This document shows, one piece after another, positions 60,382-64,000 of a stretch of 64,000 bases of DNA (position 1 is the first letter of the stretch; each line of letters opens with the position of its first letter). Source of the DNA: an uncultured Azospirillum sp. (GTDB lineage: Bacteria; Pseudomonadota; Alphaproteobacteria; RF32; CAG-239); NCBI GenBank assembly GCA_900538765.1, contig UQAB01000003.1, positions 1-64,000 of the forward strand, in the 5' to 3' direction. A model generated the notes under the pieces. That model had not been told where the DNA came from, did not search any database, and saw only the letters and a list, made by a program, of their open reading frames with translations. The position numbers and the translations under genes were made by a program.

Positions 60382-62379
60382 TCATATCTCCTTAACATAA
60401 AGAAAACTTAGATCTAAGCCGTCATAAACTATATTTTCCGAAAGGGTTTTATAAAGCTCTTTCATTGAAATAGTTCCATAATGTGCATTAAGACCTTTAT
60501 CTCCTTTCCATCCGCAAAGAAGATCTACCCTTTCGCTGATGACAGCGTGGTTGCGAAGTTCGGTTCTGAATGTGTGGCGAAAACTATGAAACACGTGTTT
60601 CTCTTGCAATTTATCATCGGGATTTTGAATTGTTTCATTGACTTTATCTAATGCTCGATTAAACCATTTTGACATTCCTGCGGAATATTCGTTGCGAGAA
60701 TTTAGCTTTAGCTCGGGAAAAAGACGTTTTGATTTGTTGTTTTTATCTTTTCGTTGTTGCTCAACATATCCAAGAAAGCCAAGTTTAAGAAGGACAGGAT
60801 GAATTGGAAGATCGCGGTGTCCCGCAAATGTTTTAACCTTTTTACCTTCGACATTACTGATATGTATAATATTAATGTCCTCTTTAATGCGGACATCATC
60901 CAAACTAAGTTGGCAAATTTCATTTAATCTTGCCCCAGAGTATAAACTAATTAGTGGTACCCAGAAATAGGCGTCTCTGTAAATTTTTTTCCCTGGTGTC
61001 ATACGTCCGAGCCTATTGTTCATACAACCACGATAAACAGGAATATTAAATATTGCCTGTAATTGAGTTATTGAAAATGATAAATATTTATCCCCTTGTT
61101 TATCCCGAATGTCTTGTGCCGGCATTTCAACTTCGTCAAACGGATTTTCATCAATGAATTTTTTCTTTTTCGCCCACATAAAAATTGAGCTTAAAGTCTG
61201 AATGTAGTCATTTTGCGTTTTTATGGAAAGGCAGGGAAGTGTTTCATCAACCTTTGCCATTTTAATTGCTTGGAGGATCGTTTTATTTGCTGTTTTGCCG
61301 CTACCAAACCGACTGGGAATAAACGGGACGGTGTACACAAGTTCCTGCAAGTCATCGGCAGTAATTTGACGAATCACTTTGTCCTTACCGATTATATCAG
61401 CAAGCAAATTCATTTTGCTGGCAACTCTTTCTTTTGTTTCTTTGGATGTATTGTCTCTGCTTGGTGTTTGATTATACGCTTCGACAATTTCAGATAAGGT
61501 CATATCGGGTTTTTGTGGCTTTCGACTCTTTAAGGTTTCGTTGATAACAATTTGATTTTCGTATACACGATCAATCAATTCCGGCTCAACTTCACGTCGG
61601 ACACCATTAAGATATTCGTAAATATAACGTAAGAACTGGATTTTTGCCCGCATAAAAGCATTTCTCATATCGAAAAGACTATTTTGTGAGGGTTTGGGGG
61701 AAATACTTTCAAATAAATAAAGATTCATTTCTTCATCAATGACTGAATATTCGTTATTGATGTATCTTGTTTCGTAAAAGTTAAGGTTTTCACGGTAAAA
61801 ACGTTTGTCTTCCGATGTGTTTTTTGATGTTTTTAATCGGTCTTTTTCTTCTTCAATTTTATTGATTAACCAATTATAAGCCAAATTTTCAGCTTTTTGT
61901 TCGTCATAATCGTAAATACTGGAGCGGATCTGATTGTTTGATTTTTCTTTTTCCAGAGCTTTTTGTATTTTCTGCTGTTGTCTGTGCCGTTCTTTTATTT
62001 TTTTAAATTTTTCATAGGTTTGGTGGGACATATTTGCCATTGCATAAAAGTTATCCAGTTTGGCAAATTCTTCTTCCGTATACTGATTAAAATCAACAGT
62101 ATCTTCAATATCTATATCGTCTTCAAAGAAATCATCATCGTCATCATCAAGAATCTGGGCAAAATCGAGTGTTTTAGAGTTTTCCTCTTTTTGTTTATTG
62201 AGATCGTTCAATAATTTACGCCGAATAGACATTGTTTCAAGCTCCGCCCGCAGTTTAGCCAACTTATAATCCTTGGTATTCAATGATCTCCATATTTGTT
62301 TTTTACCGTATTTGGAAACCAAACACTTTGGAATTGTAATGATAGTATAGTAAGAGGTTTCTCGGTTGTAAAGTTTCAT
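60382..62379 (-). CDS. int: tyrosine recombinase/integrase, intact catalytic set
   Basis: The 665-residue protein has an N-terminal DUF6538-like region (YYTIITIPKCLVSKYGKKQIW), a long coiled and acidic segment, a core-binding domain (about 300-390) and a catalytic domain with Arg in YSGARLNEICQLSL, HSFRHTFRTEL (His-x-x-Arg) and the nucleophile Tyr in HYGTISM. It points toward a tRNA-Gln gene only 150 nt away, whose 3' end faces it, so the tRNA gene is the likely attachment site. No second att copy was found by eye. Confidence 0.9.
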   Translation of the reverse strand: MKLYNRETSYYTIITIPKCLVSKYGKKQIWRSLNTKDYKLAKLRAELETMSIRRKLLNDLNKQKEENSKTLDFAQILDDDDDDFFEDDIDIEDTVDFNQYTEEEFAKLDNFYAMANMSHQTYEKFKKIKERHRQQQKIQKALEKEKSNNQIRSSIYDYDEQKAENLAYNWLINKIEEEKDRLKTSKNTSEDKRFYRENLNFYETRYINNEYSVIDEEMNLYLFESISPKPSQNSLFDMRNAFMRAKIQFLRYIYEYLNGVRREVEPELIDRVYENQIVINETLKSRKPQKPDMTLSEIVEAYNQTPSRDNTSKETKERVASKMNLLADIIGKDKVIRQITADDLQELVYTVPFIPSRFGSGKTANKTILQAIKMAKVDETLPCLSIKTQNDYIQTLSSIFMWAKKKKFIDENPFDEVEMPAQDIRDKQGDKYLSFSITQLQAIFNIPVYRGCMNNRLGRMTPGKKIYRDAYFWVPLISLYSGARLNEICQLSLDDVRIKEDINIIHISNVEGKKVKTFAGHRDLPIHPVLLKLGFLGYVEQQRKDKNNKSKRLFPELKLNSRNEYSAGMSKWFNRALDKVNETIQNPDDKLQEKHVFHSFRHTFRTELRNHAVISERVDLLCGWKGDKGLNAHYGTISMKELYKTLSENIVYDGLDLSFLYVKEI

Positions 62380-62442
62380 ATCAGCCCTTTCTTAAAAAGG
62401 CTAATTTTTGATGATGACATTAGCAGTATTTTGATAAAAAAA

Positions 62443-62469
62443 TTAGCACCCGACATTAGCAGGTGCTAA
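62443..62469. terminator. hairpin with A/T tails between the integrase and tRNA-Gln genes
   Basis: TTAGCACC and GGTGCTAA pair around 11 nt, with seven A before and six A after, so it terminates transcription from the tRNA gene (minus) and perhaps in both directions. GACATTAGCAG occurs at 62416 and again inside the loop at 62452, a short direct repeat that may belong to the recombination site. Confidence 0.7.
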
Positions 62470-62525
62470 AAAATTGATTTTTTTATTGGTAAATTCTTTG
62501 TTATTTCAAAGCCTTACCTTGATTC

Positions 62526-62600
62526 TGGCTGGGGTGGCAGGATTCGAACCTACGAATGTCGATACCAAAAACCGATGCCTTACCACTTGGCGACACCCCA
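62526..62600 (-). tRNA. tRNA-Gln (anticodon TTG)
   Basis: On the minus strand the gene runs TGGGGTG (acceptor), D-arm GCC..AAGTGGTAAGGC, anticodon arm TCGGT-TTTTGGT-ATCGA with TTG at 34-36, T-arm TTCGAAT and CACCCCA, G discriminator and an encoded CCA. It inserts glutamine at CAA and CAG codons. Confidence 0.95.
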
Positions 62601-62621
62601 ATATATTTTTTAACAGAGTAA

Positions 62622-62650
62622 TATTTATGCTAAAAAATATCGTTTGGCAA
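62622..62650 (-). promoter_or_regulatory. promoter of tRNA-Gln
   Basis: On the minus strand a -35 TTGCCA (62650-62645) and a -10 TAAATA (62627-62622) are 17 nt apart, about 22 nt before the tRNA 5' end. Confidence 0.65.
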
Positions 62651-62675
62651 GCATTTTTTTTATTTTCCGAGAAAA

Positions 62676-63605
62676 TTAATTAAATGCGCTGCAAAATTTT
62701 TGTTGGGCATTTTCTAAAGTTTTTTGCAGCTGGATTTTTTTCTTTTTGGCTTCTTCTTTGGCCTGCAGGATTTCAAGATCGCGTTCCTTGGCAATTTTAT
62801 CCAAAATCGTTTTAATCACCTTGTCAATCTGCTTTCCTTCGCGATAATCCGCCGGCAGGGCAAAATTAACGCGACCGTCCCGCAACAGCTTAAGCGCTTT
62901 GGTTTCGGCGGCGGCGCTGTGGTCTTTCGGATTATAAACGGCAATAGCCGTTCCGTTTCGCTCTTTGGTTAATTTCATTGACGGGATATCTGTGCCGCCA
63001 TCGCCGAAATAAATCATGCGCCGAAACGGAATAGGGCGGTCTTCGTCCGGCATAAACTCATTAACCGCACGGTCTTCATATTTTCCGAGCCCTTTATTGA
63101 TTTTTGACAGATATTGTGTTTTGGTTGAGTAGTTGACGACGCGGGCAGGCCAAACAGGATTTCCGTCCTTGTCATAAGCAAAACTGCAGCCGAAAACATT
63201 TTTGAAATATTTGTAAATTTTGCAGCCTTCCAAAATTTCTTCATAACCGGCAGAAATAATATAATGCTCAATTTTGAGCCCCAGTTCTTTGCCGTACTTG
63301 GTTATTCGGTTAAACCATTCTTCAACGCCGTCGTAATAGATAATGTTTTTTCCTGCTTTTTGAAAATTTTTCCGGGTAAGTTTTATGCCCATTTCGCGGG
63401 CGGTCTTAACAAAAAAATACATCGAACCGGTAACCTGGTCGGCACCGTTGTCGACAGACCATTGATTGGCAATCGGCCAAAACTCTTCCGGCGTCATGCC
63501 GAATTCCGGAATTAAACCATAGTCCTGCATATCTGTTGTGCTTAATGTTCCGTCAAAGTCATAAATCAAAGCGACTTTGGTTGTTTTGCCTGTTTTTTTT
63601 GCCAT
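62676..63605 (-). CDS. HAD-superfamily phosphatase-like protein
   Basis: The 309-residue protein has the HAD motif I DFDGTLS (Asp 17 and 19), a Lys in the region of motif III, and motif IV FGDGGTDIP (about 199-207). The Asp-x-Asp catalytic pair is intact, so it is probably a phosphohydrolase; the substrate is unknown. The C-terminal 45 residues are a highly charged helix (LQAKEEAKKKKIQLQ). It is divergent from the glycyl-tRNA synthetase gene. Confidence 0.85.
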   Translation of the reverse strand: MAKKTGKTTKVALIYDFDGTLSTTDMQDYGLIPEFGMTPEEFWPIANQWSVDNGADQVTGSMYFFVKTAREMGIKLTRKNFQKAGKNIIYYDGVEEWFNRITKYGKELGLKIEHYIISAGYEEILEGCKIYKYFKNVFGCSFAYDKDGNPVWPARVVNYSTKTQYLSKINKGLGKYEDRAVNEFMPDEDRPIPFRRMIYFGDGGTDIPSMKLTKERNGTAIAVYNPKDHSAAAETKALKLLRDGRVNFALPADYREGKQIDKVIKTILDKIAKERDLEILQAKEEAKKKKIQLQKTLENAQQKFCSAFN

Positions 63606-63693
63606 GATTCTTTTATCTCCGCTTGCATTTTTGGAAAAATCATTATAGAAGTAATAGGTTAAAATTTGATTATAATTTAATGAGGGAAATAAA

Positions 63694-64000
63694 ATGGTTG
63701 CAAAAACAATGGACCAGTTGGTGTCTTTATGTAAACGCCGCGGATTTATCTTTCAGAACGCTGATATCTATGGCGGCCAGCAGGGCGTTTATGACTATGG
63801 TCCGTTGGGCGTCGAACTGAAAAATAACCTGAAAGCTGCCTGGTGGCGTTCCATGGTCTATGAGCGCGATGATATTGAAGGGCTTGATTCTTCGATTCTG
63901 ACCAATCGTAAAGTTTTGCATTATTCCGGGCATGAGGACACTTTTTCTGATCCGATGGTTGATTGCCGCAAATGTAAAGGGCGTTTTCGGGCTGATCATA
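63694..64000 (+). CDS. glyQS: glycyl-tRNA synthetase, single-chain type, 5' part
   Basis: The first 102 codons are visible; the gene runs off the window. MDQLVSLCKRRGFIFQNADIYGG, in parts MDQLVSLCKRRGF and IFQNADIYGG, with QQGVYDYGPLGVELKNNLK and WWRSMV, then SGHEDTFSDPMVDCRKC, are the hallmarks of the alpha-2 (single-chain, eukaryote/Gram-positive-like) class II GlyRS. It charges tRNA-Gly with glycine. GAGGGA precedes the ATG at good spacing. Confidence 0.93.
   Translation, partial: MVAKTMDQLVSLCKRRGFIFQNADIYGGQQGVYDYGPLGVELKNNLKAAWWRSMVYERDDIEGLDSSILTNRKVLHYSGHEDTFSDPMVDCRKCKGRFRADH

Overview
The window reads as chromosomal DNA of a Gram-negative proteobacterium of moderate GC content. Evidence is a full envelope gene set: osmoregulated periplasmic glucan synthesis (opgG/opgH), a bacterial alpha-2-macroglobulin paired with PBP1C, an Mla-type ABC/MCE lipid transporter with its auxiliary lipoprotein, an autotransporter, an MscS-family channel and many lipoproteins. 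Gene content fits a host-associated (gut-type) alphaproteobacterium, but that is inference; no rRNA or other phylogenetic marker is complete here. The single-chain type of glycyl-tRNA synthetase starting at the right edge is unusual for a proteobacterium.

Layout. 1-0.3 kb: start of a leftward gene with a good promoter, then a GC-rich triple hairpin. 0.3-15.2 kb: mutT, the opgG-ORF-opgH operon, a LysR-like regulator, and alpha-2-macroglobulin/pbpC/nfeD/SPFH. 15.3-20.6 kb: two unknown genes (one with an HNH-like C-terminus) and the mlaEFD-lipoprotein operon. 20.7-26 kb: two paralogous cysteine-rich secreted proteins with a DUF1566-like C-terminal domain, flanking a metal-efflux cluster (separate HMA protein, P1B-ATPase, ArsR regulator); the second paralog has a long structured leader. 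26-32 kb: two giant leftward genes (845 and 1092 aa) of related, unrecognised architecture. 32-44 kb: membrane and envelope genes, an AIDA-like autotransporter, and ygiW-qseB-qseC. 44.3-50.7 kb: a pseudoknotted RNA candidate ahead of two lipoproteins, paired SMR exporters, a ygiB/ygiC-like pair, gpsA, and a secreted protein made of six YGYNAHGDYVP repeats between two alkyltransferase-family genes.

51.3-62.4 kb is an accessory region of lower GC, next to the 3' end of a tRNA-Gln gene. It holds an intact-looking 665-aa tyrosine recombinase, a serine resolvase, a large serine recombinase without its catalytic domain inside a decayed tandem duplication, an AAA ATPase, a DUF3800 protein, and remnants of a type I restriction specificity (hsdS) locus: two oppositely oriented hsdS fragments with the first codons of a second tyrosine recombinase between them. 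This is a degraded mobile and phase-variation island. Beyond the tRNA lie a HAD hydrolase and the start of the glycyl-tRNA synthetase gene.

The most promising undescribed material is the two structured leader RNAs, the giant gene pair, the YGYNAHGDYVP repeat protein, and the conserved-looking ORF inside the opg operon. No complete CRISPR, retron, diversity-generating or toxin-antitoxin system was found.
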